The position numbers were made by a program, and so were the translations under genes. The notes under the pieces are model-generated. The model was not told where the DNA came from. It made no database searches and saw only the letters and a program-made list of their open reading frames with translations. Below, piece after piece: positions 17,288 to 27,843 of a stretch of DNA of 64,000 nucleotides. Where the stretch lies: contig NC_014165.1 in assembly GCF_000092645.1 (NCBI RefSeq), forward strand, positions 1,178,001 through 1,242,000, written 5' to 3'. This DNA is from Thermobispora bispora DSM 43833 (GTDB taxonomy: Bacteria; Actinomycetota; Actinomycetes; Streptosporangiales; Streptosporangiaceae). How positions within the stretch are numbered: position 1 is the first letter of the stretch; every line of letters starts with the position of its first letter.

Positions 17288-18607
17288 TCACGCGCGCCCG
17301 GTCTCCGGGACCCGGCCGCAGGCCGCGAGCATGGCGTCGCGGCCGATCAGCTTCACCCGGCGCCCTCGCCCGAGCCGGGCGGCGAGCTCCGCCTCCGCCC
17401 GCTCGATCGCGAGCCAGTCCCGGTACGTCACCGGCCGGATCCCCCGGGCGCTCAGCAGGTCGTCGAAGCGCGGGCGCGACGGGTCGGGCACCGCCTCGGC
17501 GAGCAGCGTCCGGGCGGTCTCGGCCGCATCGGACTTGTTGGTGCCGATGACCCCGGACGGGCCGCGCTTGAGCCAGCCCGCGACGTACTGCCGGTCCGCC
17601 ACCTTTCCCGCGACGTGCGGCACGGTCATCGTCCGGGGGTCGAACCGCACCCCGGGCAGCGGGACGCTCCGGTAGCCGATCGACCGGATCACCATCCCGG
17701 CCGGGATCGTCGTGTACTCGCCGGTCCCCTCCACCCGCCCGTCCACCAGGCGGGTCCGCTCCAGCCGGACCCCCTCGACCCTGGACGTGCCGACGATCTC
17801 CACCGGGCGCAGCCAGAAGCGCACCTCCACCCGCCGGGGCCGGCCCGCCGGGACCCGCCGCGACCACGACCGCAGCACCTCCACGACGCCCGCGGCCTGC
17901 CGGGAGAGCCCGGTGAGGTCGCCGACGGCCAGCTCGTCGGCGCGGGCGAGCACGTCGGCGTTCTCCAGCTCGCCGAGCTCCCGGAGCTCCTTCAGGGTGA
18001 ACTTCGCGTGCTGCGGTCCGCGGCGGCCGATCATGTGGATGCGCCTGACCCGGGACGCGGCGAGCCGCCGGAGCACCTCCTCGGGGATGTCGGTGCCGCG
18101 GAGCTCGTCCGCCGACCGCGCCATGATCCGCACCACGTCGACGGCGACGTTCCCCACCCCGATGACCACGACCTCCTCGGCGTCGAGGGAGAACGTCTCG
18201 GGCGGCACGTCCGGGTGCCCGCAGTACCAGTTCACGAAGTCGGTCGCGGCCACGCTGCCCGGCAGGTCCTCGCCCGGCACCCCCAGCCTCCGGTCGACCG
18301 CGGCGCCCGTGCAGTAGACCACCGCGTCATAGCAGGCGAGCAGGTCTTCGACCGACACGTCGGTGCCGACCTCGATCCCGCCGAGGAAGCGCACCCCCGG
18401 CGTCTCGAGCACCCGCCGGAGGTATCCGGCGATCGACTTGATCGACTCGTGATCCGGGGCCACGCCGTACCGGACCAGCCCGTAGGGGGTCGGGAGCCGC
18501 TCGAGCACGTCGATCTCCACGGTCCGCTGGGCGTGCTTGAGGAGCGCCTCGGCCGTGTAGATGCCGGCGGGGCCGGAACCGACGATCGCGACACGCAAGG
18601 CCACCAT
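17288..18607 (-). CDS. fprA: Ferredoxin/adrenodoxin-NADP+ reductase, FprA type
   Basis: FAD flavoprotein that shuttles electrons between NADPH and ferredoxin, for example to supply cytochromes P450. The 439 residues fit the adrenodoxin-reductase-like family. They hold the FAD-binding GSGPAG at residues 10-15, YGLVRYGVAPDHESIK, the NADPH-binding GVGNVAVDV at about 176, RRGPQHAKFTLKELREL, and the conserved FAD-contact WLKRGPSGVIGTNKSDA near 360. The ATG at 18607 has GAGGAGG about 7 bases upstream. It stands alone between convergent and divergent neighbours, with no ferredoxin gene beside it. Confidence 0.92.
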   Translation of the reverse strand: MVALRVAIVGSGPAGIYTAEALLKHAQRTVEIDVLERLPTPYGLVRYGVAPDHESIKSIAGYLRRVLETPGVRFLGGIEVGTDVSVEDLLACYDAVVYCTGAAVDRRLGVPGEDLPGSVAATDFVNWYCGHPDVPPETFSLDAEEVVVIGVGNVAVDVVRIMARSADELRGTDIPEEVLRRLAASRVRRIHMIGRRGPQHAKFTLKELRELGELENADVLARADELAVGDLTGLSRQAAGVVEVLRSWSRRVPAGRPRRVEVRFWLRPVEIVGTSRVEGVRLERTRLVDGRVEGTGEYTTIPAGMVIRSIGYRSVPLPGVRFDPRTMTVPHVAGKVADRQYVAGWLKRGPSGVIGTNKSDAAETARTLLAEAVPDPSRPRFDDLLSARGIRPVTYRDWLAIERAEAELAARLGRGRRVKLIGRDAMLAACGRVPETGRA

Positions 18608-18830
18608 GGACCTCCTCGCGGGAAACCCCGGGTTTCCTCATTCCTACCCGGACGCGCACCCGCCGGGGAGGGAGGCGCGAGGTGTCACCGCAGCGTAAGG
18701 CCCCGGATACGCGGGCCTGGCCGATCCTTTCCCCGTTCTAGAGCGAAAACAAAGGAAAAGCCCGGGACGAGCGGGCCCCGGGGTGGCACGCTCCCAAGGC
18801 ATGAGGGGATTCCACGGGGGAGGGGAGCAG

Positions 18831-19376
18831 ATGCCCGGTGCACCGGCCCGGAACGACGGCGGGCGCGCGGGCGCCGGCGGCGCCGCGTTAACCGGCGGCG
18901 GTGTCGCCGTGATCGATGACGCGGACGGCGCACCGGCCGGCGCCGCCGCACGGGAACGGGCGTGCCCCCCATACGCGCGGCGGTACGAGGCGCTCGGCCG
19001 GGTCATGGCGGCGCTCGCCGGGCACGCGGAGCTGCTGCAGGCCTGCCGTGAGCTCGCCTGGTGGCGGGGCGACGATCACTGCTGGCACATCGAGTGGCGG
19101 GAGGGGCCGCACGCCTGCGAGGTCGCCGAGATCCTCGTCGGCGGGGAAACGGAGCTGAACGGCCTGGCCGTCCCGGTCGGGCCGGTCACCGGGCGCACGG
19201 CGTCGCTCGACGTCATGGGGGTGGGGTTCGTCCTGCGGGCGATCGATCCGCTCGGGATGGAGCGGCTCCGTTCCCGGCCCGGGGTGTGGCGGATGGCCGC
19301 CGCGCTCAACGGCGCGGTTCCCGCGGGCGGCCGGAGCCGGACCGGGCGGCACTGGGAGGCGCTCCTCGGCGGCTGA
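18831..19376 (+). CDS. Hypothetical protein, unknown family
   Basis: I do not recognise this protein of about 181 residues. ATG 18831 is preferred because GGGGAG lies just upstream (18821-18826); the frame is open from 18783. The first 45 residues are Gly/Ala-rich and look disordered. A folded part follows with Trp/His-rich segments ([18 protein letters not shown]) and alternating hydrophobic strands ([24 protein letters not shown]), possibly a small alpha/beta domain. There is no signal peptide or membrane segment. It lies between fprA (divergent) and proS, 188 bases before proS. Confidence 0.6.
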   Translation: MPGAPARNDGGRAGAGGAALTGGGVAVIDDADGAPAGAAARERACPPYARRYEALGRVMAALAGHAELLQACRELAWWRGDDHCWHIEWREGPHACEVAEILVGGETELNGLAVPVGPVTGRTASLDVMGVGFVLRAIDPLGMERLRSRPGVWRMAAALNGAVPAGGRSRTGRHWEALLGG

Positions 19377-19564
19377 AGCCCCGCGCGTTCCGCCGCCGGC
19401 CCGCCGCTCGGGCGCGTGACGGGGCGGCGCCGGCGGCCCGCGGCCACGGGGCCGCGGCCCGCCGGAAGCCGATAATCTTAGGGGACACGTTCTTCCGTCA
19501 CCCGTCTCCCACGGCGTCTCCGAGGAGATATCGCGCGAGACCCCGTCACGAGCAAGGAGTAGCC

Positions 19565-21307
19565 GTGCTGCTGCGCATGTCGACGCTGTTCCTGCGCACA
19601 CTGCGTGAGGATCCGGCGGACGCGGAACTGCCGAGTCACAAGCTGCTCGTGCGCGCCGGGTACATCCGCCGGGTCGCGCCCGGCGTCTACTCCTGGCTGC
19701 CGCTCGGCAAGATCGTGCTGGAGAACATCGCGCGGGTCGTGCGCGAGGAGATGGACCGGATGGGCGCCCAGGAGGTGCTGTTCCCGGCCCTGCTGCCCCG
19801 CGAGTACTACGAGGCGACCGGCCGGTGGACCGAGTACGGCGACACCCTGTTCCGGCTGAAGGACCGCAAGGGCGCCGACTACCTCCTCGGGCCCACCCAC
19901 GAGGAGATGTTCACCGACATGGTCAAGGGGGAGCTCTCCTCGTACAAGGACTTCCCGGTCACGCTCTACCAGATCCAGACGAAGTACCGGGATGAGGCGC
20001 GGCCCCGGGCCGGCCTGCTGCGGGCCCGCGAGTTCGTCATGAAGGACTCCTACTCCTTCGACCTCGACGACGACGGGCTCAAGCGCTCCTACGAGGCGCA
20101 CCGGGAGACCTACATCCGGATCTTCGACCGGCTCGGCCTCGACTACCGGATCTGCTTCGCGGTCTCGGGTGCGATGGGCGGCTCGGCCTCCGAAGAGTTC
20201 CTCGCGCCCTGCCCGAACGGGGAGGACACGTTCGTCGCCTGCCACGGCTGCGGCTACGCCGCCAACGCCGAGGCGGTGGTCACCCCGGCGCCGCCGGCGG
20301 TGACCGCCGAGCACCCGCCGATGCAGGTCCTCGACACGCCGGACACCCCGACGATCGAGACGCTCGTCAGCTACGTCAACGAGCACTACGGGCTCGGCAT
20401 CACCGCGGCCGACACGCTGAAGAACGTCGTGGTCAAGGTGCGCACGCCGGGCTCGGACGAGGTCAAGGTCGTCGTGATCGGCGTGCCCGGCGACCGCGAG
20501 GTCGACATGAAGCGCCTGGAGGCGGCGCTCGCCCCCGGGGTGCCGGAGATCTTCACGGCGGAGGACTTCGCCGCGCACCCGGCGCTGGTGCGCGGGTACA
20601 TCGGGCCGCAGATCCTCAAGTCGCTCGGCATCACCTACCTCGTCGACCCGCGGATCGTGCCGGGGTCGGCGTGGGTGACCGGGGCGAACCAGCCGGGCAA
20701 GCACGCCGCCCACGTGGTCGCCGGCCGGGACTTCCAGCCGGACGGAACGATCGAGGCGGCGGAGATCAAGCCGGGGGACGCCTGCCCCCGCTGCGGCGGC
20801 CCGCTCTCCATCGACCGCGGCATCGAGATCGGGCACATCTTCCAGCTCGGCCGCAAGTACTCCGACGCCGCGGGGCTCGACGCGCTCGGCCCGGACGGCA
20901 AGCCGATCCGGATCACCATGGGCTCGTACGGCATCGGCGTCTCCCGCCTGGTCGCGGTCATCGCCGAGCAGAGGCACGACGAGCTCGGCCTGGTGTGGCC
21001 GCGCGAGGTCGCCCCGGCGGACGTGCACATCGTCGGCACCGGCAAGGAGAACCAGATCGAGGTCGCGGTCGAGCTCGCCGAGACGCTCGAGTCGCGCGGC
21101 CTGCGCGTGCTGGTCGACGACCGGCCCGGTGTCTCGCCCGGGGTGAAGTTCAAGGACGCCGAGCTGCTCGGCATGCCGACCATCGTGATCGTCGGCCGTG
21201 GGCTCGCCAACGGCGTGCTGGAGCTGCGCGACCGGGCGAGCGGGGCACGGGAGGAGATCCCGCTCGGCGAGGCCGCCGACCGGATCGTCGCCGCCTGCCG
21301 CGGCTAG
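19565..21307 (+). CDS. proS: Prolyl-tRNA synthetase (bacterial type, with editing domain)
   Basis: Class II aminoacyl-tRNA synthetase that charges tRNA-Pro, cytoplasmic. 580 residues from the GTG at 19565 (AAGGAG 5 bases upstream); the ATG at 19577 is an alternative. Motif 1 and 2 regions read [20 protein letters not shown] and [20 protein letters not shown] YbaK-like insertion that edits Ala-tRNA-Pro occupies about residues 230-390. Then come [15 protein letters not shown], motif 3 ([13 protein letters not shown]) and the C-terminal anticodon-binding domain. The stop is 7 bases from that of the convergent ferritin-like gene. Confidence 0.97.
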   Translation: MLLRMSTLFLRTLREDPADAELPSHKLLVRAGYIRRVAPGVYSWLPLGKIVLENIARVVREEMDRMGAQEVLFPALLPREYYEATGRWTEYGDTLFRLKDRKGADYLLGPTHEEMFTDMVKGELSSYKDFPVTLYQIQTKYRDEARPRAGLLRAREFVMKDSYSFDLDDDGLKRSYEAHRETYIRIFDRLGLDYRICFAVSGAMGGSASEEFLAPCPNGEDTFVACHGCGYAANAEAVVTPAPPAVTAEHPPMQVLDTPDTPTIETLVSYVNEHYGLGITAADTLKNVVVKVRTPGSDEVKVVVIGVPGDREVDMKRLEAALAPGVPEIFTAEDFAAHPALVRGYIGPQILKSLGITYLVDPRIVPGSAWVTGANQPGKHAAHVVAGRDFQPDGTIEAAEIKPGDACPRCGGPLSIDRGIEIGHIFQLGRKYSDAAGLDALGPDGKPIRITMGSYGIGVSRLVAVIAEQRHDELGLVWPREVAPADVHIVGTGKENQIEVAVELAETLESRGLRVLVDDRPGVSPGVKFKDAELLGMPTIVIVGRGLANGVLELRDRASGAREEIPLGEAADRIVAACRG

Positions 21308-21314
21308 CCTCCCG

Positions 21315-21860
21315 TCACCCGCGCGGCGTGCCGCCCGCCGGGGTGGCCGTGGGCGTGGCGGACGGCTCCGCCGGCCCGGGAGACCCCGGCGTGGTCCCGG
21401 CCTGGCCGGGCATCCCGGGGAACGCCTGGAGGGTCTCCGGCCGCCAGCCGTAGGCGCGGGTGGCGCACTCCTGGGCGGCGAGCGCGGCGAGCCGCCGGAG
21501 CGACGGGTCGTTCACGGCGGCGAGCTCCAGGTATGCGGTGATCAGGCCCTCCTCCACGTGCGCGGCGAGGCGGGCCGCGTCCTTCGCGCTCTCCACCGGG
21601 AACGGCAGCCGGTAGGCCGGGCTGGGCTCGGCGGGAGAGCCGCCCATCCGGACGATGAGCGAGCGGAGCTGGTCGCGGCGGGCCCGGTGGGCGTCGAAGC
21701 CCGCCCGCGCGCGGGCCCGCAGCCTGCCGTCCGTCCGCGCCCCGACCACTCCGTAGGCGTACACGGCGGCGTGCTCCGCGGCGAGCGCCTTGGCGAGCGC
21801 GGCGGCCGGGGCCGGCGGTGCGGGCGAGGGCGTCGTGCGAGCGGCGGGCACCTCAGTCAT
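21315..21860 (-). CDS. DUF4439 ferritin-like protein
   Basis: 181-residue protein of the ferritin-like DUF4439 family: an antiparallel helical bundle with ALAAEHAAVYAYGVVGART, AHRARRDQLRSLIVRMGG and LITAYLELAAVNDPSLRRLAALAAQECATRAYGW. The C-terminal 30 residues are Pro/Thr/Gly-rich. Function is not established, and I cannot see a complete di-iron site. The ATG at 21860 lies inside the end of the upstream lipoprotein gene (ATGACTGA overlap), so the two are translationally coupled. Confidence 0.85.
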   Translation of the reverse strand: MTEVPAARTTPSPAPPAPAAALAKALAAEHAAVYAYGVVGARTDGRLRARARAGFDAHRARRDQLRSLIVRMGGSPAEPSPAYRLPFPVESAKDAARLAAHVEEGLITAYLELAAVNDPSLRRLAALAAQECATRAYGWRPETLQAFPGMPGQAGTTPGSPGPAEPSATPTATPAGGTPRG

Positions 21861-22353
21861 GCAGCCTTCCCAGGGCGACCACGTGGACGGCCTCACACGC
21901 GCCGATGCTCGCCAGGAGCTGGGCGAGCGCCGGCGAGGCGGACGCCATCTGCGTCGGCCGCCCGGCGGCCGCTCGCCGCTCGGCGGCGCGGAGCCCGCTG
22001 AGGGACGCGTCCGGGCTCGCGGTCGCCGAGGGAGACGGTGCCGGCGAGGCCGGGGCCGATGGGGAGGCGGCGTCCTCGGGCAGCAGCCGCCGCAGCGCGT
22101 CGAGGTGCGCGGTGTGCCGCTGCACGAACGGCTCGAGCGCGGGGGCGAGCCCGGTGTGCGCGGCGGCCGTCTGCCGGTAGAGCGCGATGAGCCGCGTCTT
22201 GTCCTCGATGAGCGAGCGGAGCAGCACGGTCTGCGGGTCCGGCGGCCTCGGGGCCGGGGGCTCCTCCCGCGAGCAGCCGCCGAGCGCCAGCCCGGCCGCC
22301 GCGGCGCCCAGCAGCGCGCGCCTGGTCACCCGCGGCCGGTCGAACTGCTCCAC
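21853..22353 (-). CDS. Lipoprotein coupled to the DUF4439 gene
   Basis: 166-residue predicted lipoprotein. The signal has a twin-arginine-like start (RPRVTRRALLGAAAAG) and a lipobox LGGC; the mature protein is helical (LIEDKTRLIALYRQTAAAHTG, HTAHLDALRRLLP) with a Pro/Ser/Ala-rich linker. It probably works at the cell surface with the coupled ferritin-like protein, which it overlaps by 8 bases. The GTG at 22353 has a TACGAT box (22362-22367) 8 bases upstream on the minus strand, so transcription is probably leaderless. The pair is divergent from rimP. A role in iron or redox is inference only. Confidence 0.75.
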   Translation of the reverse strand: MEQFDRPRVTRRALLGAAAAGLALGGCSREEPPAPRPPDPQTVLLRSLIEDKTRLIALYRQTAAAHTGLAPALEPFVQRHTAHLDALRRLLPEDAASPSAPASPAPSPSATASPDASLSGLRAAERRAAAGRPTQMASASPALAQLLASIGACEAVHVVALGRLHD

Positions 22354-22501
22354 GGCACAGAATCGTAGAGGTCCGCGGGCGCTGATCCACCGCCGCGCCA
22401 CGGCGTGGGTCACCCGCTCGCGTGCGGCGCCTTGTCCATGCCGCAGTATCGATAGGCTGTTGGCACATCGGGCGGGGCACACCAGTGAAAAGGAGGGCGG
22501 A

Positions 22502-23017
22502 ATGGGCAGCGACGCTCGGCGGGGCCGGCTGGTGGAGCTTCTCGGCCCGGTGGTCGAGGCCAAGGGGCTCGACCTGGAAGACGTGACGATCACCTCGGCG
22601 GGGCGGCGCCGGATCGTGCGCGTGGTGGTGGATCGGGACGGCGGCGTGACCGTGGACGAGATCGCGGACGTCAGCCGCTCCGTCTCCGATCGGCTCGATG
22701 AGGTGGACGTCCTCGGTGACGCTCCGTACGTGCTGGAGGTCACCTCCCCCGGGGTGGACCGGCCGCTCACCGAGCAGCGCCACTGGCGGCGCGCGCGGGG
22801 CCTGCTGGTGAAGGCGGTGCTGCGGGACGGCGGCACGGTCGAGGGCCGGATCACCGACGTGACCGAGACCGAGGTCGAGCTGGACGGGACGCGCCGCATC
22901 CCGCTGGCCGACCTGGTGAAGGGGCGGGTGCAGCTCGAGTTCGGCCGGCCTCGCGACGCCGGCACGGCCCGTGGTGGAAATGGCAAGGACGCCCTTGCGA
23001 TCGGCGACGAGGGCTAA
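22502..23017 (+). CDS. rimP: Ribosome maturation factor RimP
   Basis: Cytoplasmic factor for 30S subunit maturation. 171 residues: an N-terminal alpha/beta domain (VVEAKGLDLEDVTITSAGRRRIVRVVVD), the conserved VLEVTSPGVDRPL at about 78-90, and a C-terminal SH3-like domain. The ATG at 22502 has AAGGAGG about 8 bases upstream. It opens the rimP-nusA-ylxR-infB cluster, 12 bases before nusA. Confidence 0.95.
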   Translation: MGSDARRGRLVELLGPVVEAKGLDLEDVTITSAGRRRIVRVVVDRDGGVTVDEIADVSRSVSDRLDEVDVLGDAPYVLEVTSPGVDRPLTEQRHWRRARGLLVKAVLRDGGTVEGRITDVTETEVELDGTRRIPLADLVKGRVQLEFGRPRDAGTARGGNGKDALAIGDEG

Positions 23018-23029
23018 GGGGGAGGCCTT

Positions 23030-24031
23030 GTGGACATTGACATGAGCGTCCTACGCAGCCTGGAGCGGGAGAAGGACATCTCGTTCGACCTCGTCGTCAA
23101 GGCGATCGAGGACGCCCTTCTGATCGCCTATCACCGCACCGAGGGGGCCGCGCCGAAGGCCCGCGCCGAGCTCGACCGCGAGACGGGTCACGTGACCATC
23201 TGGGCGGCCGAGCTCGACGAGAACGGCGAGGTGATCAGGGAGTACGACGACACTCCGAGCAACTTCAGCCGGATCGCGGCCACGACGGCCAAGCAGGTCA
23301 TCCTGCAGCAGCTCCGGGACGCCGAGGATGAGATCAACTTCGGCGAGTTCGCCAGCCGGGAGGGCGAGCTGGTCTCCGGCGTGATCCAGCAGGGCAGGGA
23401 CTCGCGGGTGGTGCACGTCGACCTCGGCAAGATCGAGGCGATCCTCCCGCCCAACGAGCAGGTCCCCGGGGAGGAGTACCGGCACGGCGACCGGATCCGC
23501 TGCTACGTCGTGCAGGTGAAGAAGGGGCCGAAGGGTCCCTCCGTGACCCTGTCGCGGACCCACCCGAACCTGGTGAAGAAGCTGTTCGCGCTGGAGGTGC
23601 CGGAGATCGCCGACGGCACGGTGGAGATCGCCGCCATCGCCCGCGAGGCCGGGCACCGTACGAAGATCGCGGTGCGGTCGCGCCGGCCGGGGGTGAACGC
23701 CAAGGGGGCGTGCATCGGCCCGATGGGCTCCCGGGTGCGGAACGTGATGGCGGAGCTGCACGGCGAGAAGATCGATATCATCGATTGGTCGGAGGATCCG
23801 GCCGAATTCGTAGGGAATGCCCTCTCGCCGGCGCGCGTTTCACGAGTCGAGGTGGTAGACCGCGAGAATCGGGTCGCGCGTGTCACCGTTCCCGATTACC
23901 AGCTCTCGCTGGCGATCGGGAAGGAGGGACAGAACGCCCGTCTCGCTGCGCGTCTGACCGGATGGCGGATCGACATCCGGCCGGATACTCAGGAGGCACC
24001 GGCAGATCCTGCTGATGTCTCGGCAAGGTAA
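23030..24031 (+). CDS. nusA: Transcription termination/antitermination factor NusA
   Basis: Binds RNA polymerase and nascent RNA and modulates pausing, termination and antitermination. 333 residues, the short actinobacterial form without the C-terminal acidic repeats of E. coli. It has an N-terminal polymerase-binding domain (residues 1-105), S1 (about 110-180; [25 protein letters not shown]), KH1 ([14 protein letters not shown]) and KH2 ([19 protein letters not shown]). The start is the GTG at 23030. Its last 17 bases overlap ylxR, so the two are coupled. Confidence 0.96.
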   Translation: MDIDMSVLRSLEREKDISFDLVVKAIEDALLIAYHRTEGAAPKARAELDRETGHVTIWAAELDENGEVIREYDDTPSNFSRIAATTAKQVILQQLRDAEDEINFGEFASREGELVSGVIQQGRDSRVVHVDLGKIEAILPPNEQVPGEEYRHGDRIRCYVVQVKKGPKGPSVTLSRTHPNLVKKLFALEVPEIADGTVEIAAIAREAGHRTKIAVRSRRPGVNAKGACIGPMGSRVRNVMAELHGEKIDIIDWSEDPAEFVGNALSPARVSRVEVVDRENRVARVTVPDYQLSLAIGKEGQNARLAARLTGWRIDIRPDTQEAPADPADVSAR

Positions 24032-24308
24032 GCTGGAACGGAGTGGCCGGACGGCCCCGCTGCGAACTTGTGTAGGATGCCGAGTTCGCACGGTAAAGTC
24101 CGAGTTGCTCCGTACGGTCGTGGTTGAGGGGGCGGTCGTCCCCGATCCACGAGGACGGCTTCCGGGGCGCGGTGCGTCGTTGCACCCGTCCTTGCGCTGT
24201 CTGGAGCTCGCCGAGCGCCGGAAGGCGTTCCCTCGCGCGTTCCGCGTCGAAGGGCCGCTTGAACTGGGCGCTCTGCGGGTCTACCTTGAGGGGCTTGATG
24301 TCGGGTAG
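24015..24308 (+). CDS. YlxR/RnpM family RNA-binding protein (DUF448)
   Basis: Small nucleic-acid-binding protein of 97 residues. Its conserved family motif is RTCVGCR near residue 18, then [16 protein letters not shown]. In Bacillus subtilis the homologue binds and modulates RNase P (RnpM). It overlaps nusA by 17 bases and lies 231 bases before infB, the standard position in Gram-positive genomes. Confidence 0.93.
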   Translation: MSRQGKLERSGRTAPLRTCVGCRVRTVKSELLRTVVVEGAVVPDPRGRLPGRGASLHPSLRCLELAERRKAFPRAFRVEGPLELGALRVYLEGLDVG

Positions 24309-24339
24309 GTCCGGGTGAACGGTTACCACTTCGACCGCA

Positions 24340-24357
24340 GATCTCGGTTCCGAGATC
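24340..24357 (+). promoter_or_regulatory. Hairpin in the ylxR-infB interval
   Basis: GATCTCGG-TT-CCGAGATC is a perfect palindromic stem 32 bases after the ylxR stop and about 180 bases before infB. It may be a processing or attenuation site in the infB leader. The rest of 24309-24539 holds nothing else I can name. Confidence 0.35.
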
Positions 24358-24539
24358 GAAGCGCACCGGCTCGGGGGAAACCTCCTGAGCGTGTGGGGCG
24401 CATGACCATCCGCAAGACGCCGAGTTGACGGGCGGAGATCAGATTGAGATGAGCGCCTGATGAGCACGCGGCGATGAGTACGTTCAGGTAGCGACGGTCC
24501 GGCGGCCCTGCAGGCTCCCGGACCGAGTTAGGGAGTGCA

Positions 24540-27425
24540 GTGGCGAAGGTCCGGGTATACGAGCTCGCCAAGGAATTCGGTGTCGAGAGCAAGGTCGTCA
24601 TGGCCAAGCTCAACGAGATGGGCGAGTTCGTCAGGTCGGCGTCCTCGACGGTCGAGGCGCCGGTCGTCCGTAAGTTGACTGAGGCTTTCAAGAACGAAGC
24701 CGCCGCCAAGAGCGGCGCGAAGGAACAGGCCAAGGAGGCGCAGCCCAAGCCCGCGCAGCAGGCGGCCGGGAGCGCGGCCGCCCAGGCGCAGGCCCAGGCC
24801 CAGGCCAAGCCGGCGGGCACCGCAGGCGCGGCGGCGAAGCCGGCCCCGAAGCCGGCGCCGCCACCGGGCGCGCGTCCGGTTCCCACGCCCCCGCCGTCCG
24901 CGGCTCAGCCGGCGGCACGGCCTGGCGGGGCGGTTCCCGAGGCTCCACGTCCCCAGCCCCCGGCGGCCGGTCCGCGGCCGACCCCCGCGTCGATTCCGAA
25001 GCCGGGTCCGCGGCCGGGGCCCATTCCGCGTCCTCCGGTGCCGGCGCCCCCGCCCGGTGCCGCCGGCGCCGTTCCACGTCCTCCCATTCCGAAGCCCGGC
25101 CCGCGTGGCCCGCGCCCGGGGAACAACCCGTTCACGTCCACGACGGGGATGGGGCAGCGCCCCCGGCCCGCCGGTGGCCCGGCCGCCGGTGCCCAGCCGC
25201 GGCAGCCCGGCAAGGACGCGCCGATTCCGCGTCCGCCGTCCGCGCGCGGTGGCCCGGGCGGCCCGGTGCCGCGTCCCGGTGCGCCGCGCCCGAGCCCGAT
25301 GATGATGCCGCAGGGCCGTCCGGCCGCTCCCGGTGCCCGGCCCGGCGCCGGGCGTCCCGGTGGGGGCGGCGGCCGTCCGGCCGGTGGCGGCCGTGCCGGC
25401 GCGGGCTTCGGCGTCTCCCGTGCGGGTGGCGGCGCCGGTCGCCCCGGTGGCGGCGGGTTCGGCGGCCGTCCGGGTGGTGGCGGCCGTGGCCGTGGCGGGT
25501 CCGGTGGCGCCTTCGGCCGTCCCAGCGGCCGCCCGGCGCGTGGCCGCAAGTCGAAGCGCCAGCGGCGCCAGGAGTTCGACAACCTGCAGGCCCCGACCAT
25601 CGGCGGTGTGCAGGTCCCCCGCGGTAACGGGCAGACCATCCGCCTGCCGCGCGGGGCGACCCTCACCGACTTCGCCGACCGGATCGGCGCGAACCCCGCG
25701 TCGCTCGTGCAGATCCTCCTGCACCTCGGCGAGATGGTCACCGCGACCCAGTCGGTCAGCGAGGAGACCCTGCAGCTCCTCGGTGCCGAGCTCGATTACG
25801 ACGTGCAGATCGTCAGCCCGGAGGAGGAGGACCGCGAGCTCCTCGAGTCCTTCAACATCGAGTTCGGCGAGGACCAGGGCGACGAGGCGGACCTCGTGCC
25901 GCGGCCGCCGGTCGTGACCGTCATGGGTCACGTCGACCACGGTAAGACCAAGCTCCTCGACACGATCCGGAACACGAACGTCGCCGCGCGGGAGGCCGGT
26001 GGCATCACCCAGCACATCGGCGCCTACCAGGTGACCACCACGCTCGACGGCGAGGAGCGGAAGATCACCTTCATCGACACCCCGGGTCACGAGGCGTTCA
26101 CCGCCATGCGGGCCCGCGGTGCCCAGGTGACCGACATCGCCGTGCTGGTGGTGGCGGCCGACGACGGCGTGAAGCCGCAGACGATCGAGGCGCTCAACCA
26201 CGCCCGGGCGGCCGACGTGCCGGTCGTGGTCGCGGTCAACAAGATCGACAAGGAGGGCGCCGACCCGATCAAGGTCCGGTCGCAGCTCACCGAGTACGAC
26301 CTCGTGGCCGAGGAGTACGGCGGTTCCACGCTCTTCGTGGACATCTCCGCCAAGGAGGGCATCGGCATCGACAACCTGCTCGAGGCCATCCTCCTCACCG
26401 CGGACGCCGAGCTCGACCTGCGGGCCAATCCGGACATGCCCGCTCAGGGCGTGGCGATCGAGGCGCACCTCGACAAGGGCCGCGGCCCGGTGGCGACCGT
26501 GCTGGTGCAGCGCGGGACGCTGCGGGTCGGTGACTCGATCGTGTGCGGTGAGGCCTTCGGCCGGGTCCGGGCGATGCTCGACGACAACGGCAAGGCGCTG
26601 AAGGAGGCGCCGCCGTCCTGCCCGGTCCAGGTGCTCGGTCTCACCTCCGTCCCGCGGGCCGGTGACAACTTCATCGTCGTCCCCGACGACCGCGTGGCCC
26701 GCCAGATCGCCCAGCAGCGTGCGGCGCGGCAGCGGTCGGCCGAGATGGCGAAGTCCGGGCGCCGCCGCACCCTCGAGGAGATGTTCAAGGACCTCGAGAA
26801 GGGCAAGGTCAGCGAGCTCAAGCTCATCATCAAGGGCGACGTCTCCGGTTCGGTCGAGGCCCTCGAGGACGCCCTCCTCAAGATCGATGTGGGCGAGGAG
26901 GCCAAGCTCCGCGTCCTGCACCGCGGGGTCGGCGCGATCACGGAGTACGACGTCAACCTGGCGATGGCCGACGACAACGCGGTCATCATCGGCTTCAACG
27001 TGCGCCCGGAGGTCCGGGCCCGCGAGCTGGCCGAGCGCGAGGGCGTCGACATCCGGTACTACTCGGTCATCTACCAGGCGATCGAGGAGATCGAGGCCGC
27101 CCTCAAGGGCTTGCTCAAGCCCGAGTACGAGGAGGTTGTCACCGGTACCGCCGAGATCCGGGAGATCTTCCGGGTGCCGAAGATCGGCAACGTCGCCGGT
27201 TGCGTGGTGCGCAGCGGTGTGATCACCCGGAACAGCAAGGCCCGGCTCATCCGGGACGGCACGGTGGTGGCCGACAACCTCACCATCGAGTCGTTGCGCC
27301 GGTTCAAGGACGACGTCACCGAGGTCCGCGAGGGCTTCGAGTGCGGTATCGGCCTCGGCTACAACGACATCAAGATCGAGGACGTCATCGAGACGTTCGA
27401 GATGCGGGAGAAGCCGCGCGCTTGA
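24540..27425 (+). CDS. infB: Translation initiation factor IF-2
   Basis: GTPase that places fMet-tRNA on the 30S subunit. 961 residues, long as usual for actinomycetes. It has an IF2-N domain ([20 protein letters not shown]), then a disordered Pro/Gly/Ala/Arg-rich stretch of about 300 residues (45-345), and the second IF2-N region near 365-410. The G domain starts near 460 (G1 GHVDHGKT, G3 DTPGHEAF, G4 NKID). Domains II, III and IV complete the C-terminus. The start is the GTG at 24540. The repetitive GC-rich middle explains the many spurious frames there. Confidence 0.97.
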   Translation: MAKVRVYELAKEFGVESKVVMAKLNEMGEFVRSASSTVEAPVVRKLTEAFKNEAAAKSGAKEQAKEAQPKPAQQAAGSAAAQAQAQAQAKPAGTAGAAAKPAPKPAPPPGARPVPTPPPSAAQPAARPGGAVPEAPRPQPPAAGPRPTPASIPKPGPRPGPIPRPPVPAPPPGAAGAVPRPPIPKPGPRGPRPGNNPFTSTTGMGQRPRPAGGPAAGAQPRQPGKDAPIPRPPSARGGPGGPVPRPGAPRPSPMMMPQGRPAAPGARPGAGRPGGGGGRPAGGGRAGAGFGVSRAGGGAGRPGGGGFGGRPGGGGRGRGGSGGAFGRPSGRPARGRKSKRQRRQEFDNLQAPTIGGVQVPRGNGQTIRLPRGATLTDFADRIGANPASLVQILLHLGEMVTATQSVSEETLQLLGAELDYDVQIVSPEEEDRELLESFNIEFGEDQGDEADLVPRPPVVTVMGHVDHGKTKLLDTIRNTNVAAREAGGITQHIGAYQVTTTLDGEERKITFIDTPGHEAFTAMRARGAQVTDIAVLVVAADDGVKPQTIEALNHARAADVPVVVAVNKIDKEGADPIKVRSQLTEYDLVAEEYGGSTLFVDISAKEGIGIDNLLEAILLTADAELDLRANPDMPAQGVAIEAHLDKGRGPVATVLVQRGTLRVGDSIVCGEAFGRVRAMLDDNGKALKEAPPSCPVQVLGLTSVPRAGDNFIVVPDDRVARQIAQQRAARQRSAEMAKSGRRRTLEEMFKDLEKGKVSELKLIIKGDVSGSVEALEDALLKIDVGEEAKLRVLHRGVGAITEYDVNLAMADDNAVIIGFNVRPEVRARELAEREGVDIRYYSVIYQAIEEIEAALKGLLKPEYEEVVTGTAEIREIFRVPKIGNVAGCVVRSGVITRNSKARLIRDGTVVADNLTIESLRRFKDDVTEVREGFECGIGLGYNDIKIEDVIETFEMREKPRA

Positions 27426-27430
27426 CAGGC

Positions 27431-27460
27431 CGTGCCGCCGCCCGCCCGGGCGGCGGCACG
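27431..27460 (+). terminator. Perfect hairpin right after infB
   Basis: CGTGCCGCCGCCCG (27431-27444) and CGGGCGGCGGCACG (27447-27460) are exact reverse complements, starting 6 bases after the infB stop. This is a very stable stem. It is likely a terminator, or a processing site within a longer operon, since the DUF503 gene follows only 33 bases later. Confidence 0.6.
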
Positions 27461-27493
27461 ACCTTGTCACCGCCGCCGGGTCTTTGAACGGTC

Positions 27494-27793
27494 ATGTACA
27501 TCGGTGCACTCACCTTCGACATCCTGCTCGGCGACGTACGCTCGCTGAAGGAGAAGCGCTCCGTGATCCGGCCGATCATCGCCGAGCTGCAACGGCGGTT
27601 CCCCGGGATCGCGGTGGCCGAGACCGGCCACCTCGACCTGCACCGCCGGGCGGAGATCGGCGTGGCCGTGGTCTCCGCCACGGCGGCCAACTGCGGTGAG
27701 GTGCTCAGCGCGTGCGAGCGCGTGGTGGCGTTCCACCCGGAGATCGAGCTGCTGTCCACCCGGCAACGACTCTTCAACGACCACGAGGAATGA
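27494..27793 (+). CDS. DUF503 protein (YlxP-like)
   Basis: 99 residues with the family pattern: [32 protein letters not shown] split over two elements, [21 protein letters not shown] in the middle, and a charged C-terminal helix. DUF503 proteins normally sit between infB and rbfA, as here, and are thought to take part in ribosome or RNA metabolism; the exact role is unknown. ATG 27494. Confidence 0.92.
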   Translation: MYIGALTFDILLGDVRSLKEKRSVIRPIIAELQRRFPGIAVAETGHLDLHRRAEIGVAVVSATAANCGEVLSACERVVAFHPEIELLSTRQRLFNDHEE

Positions 27794-27843
27794 AGCGGCG
27801 AGGCAGGCGCGTAGGCCACAGGCCTATTCGAGGGAGCGGGAGC

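Noticed and set aside
24528-27470. 980-codon minus frame opposite infB
   Set aside because: Antisense shadow of infB caused by high third-position GC; the translation is Arg/Gly/Asp repeats.
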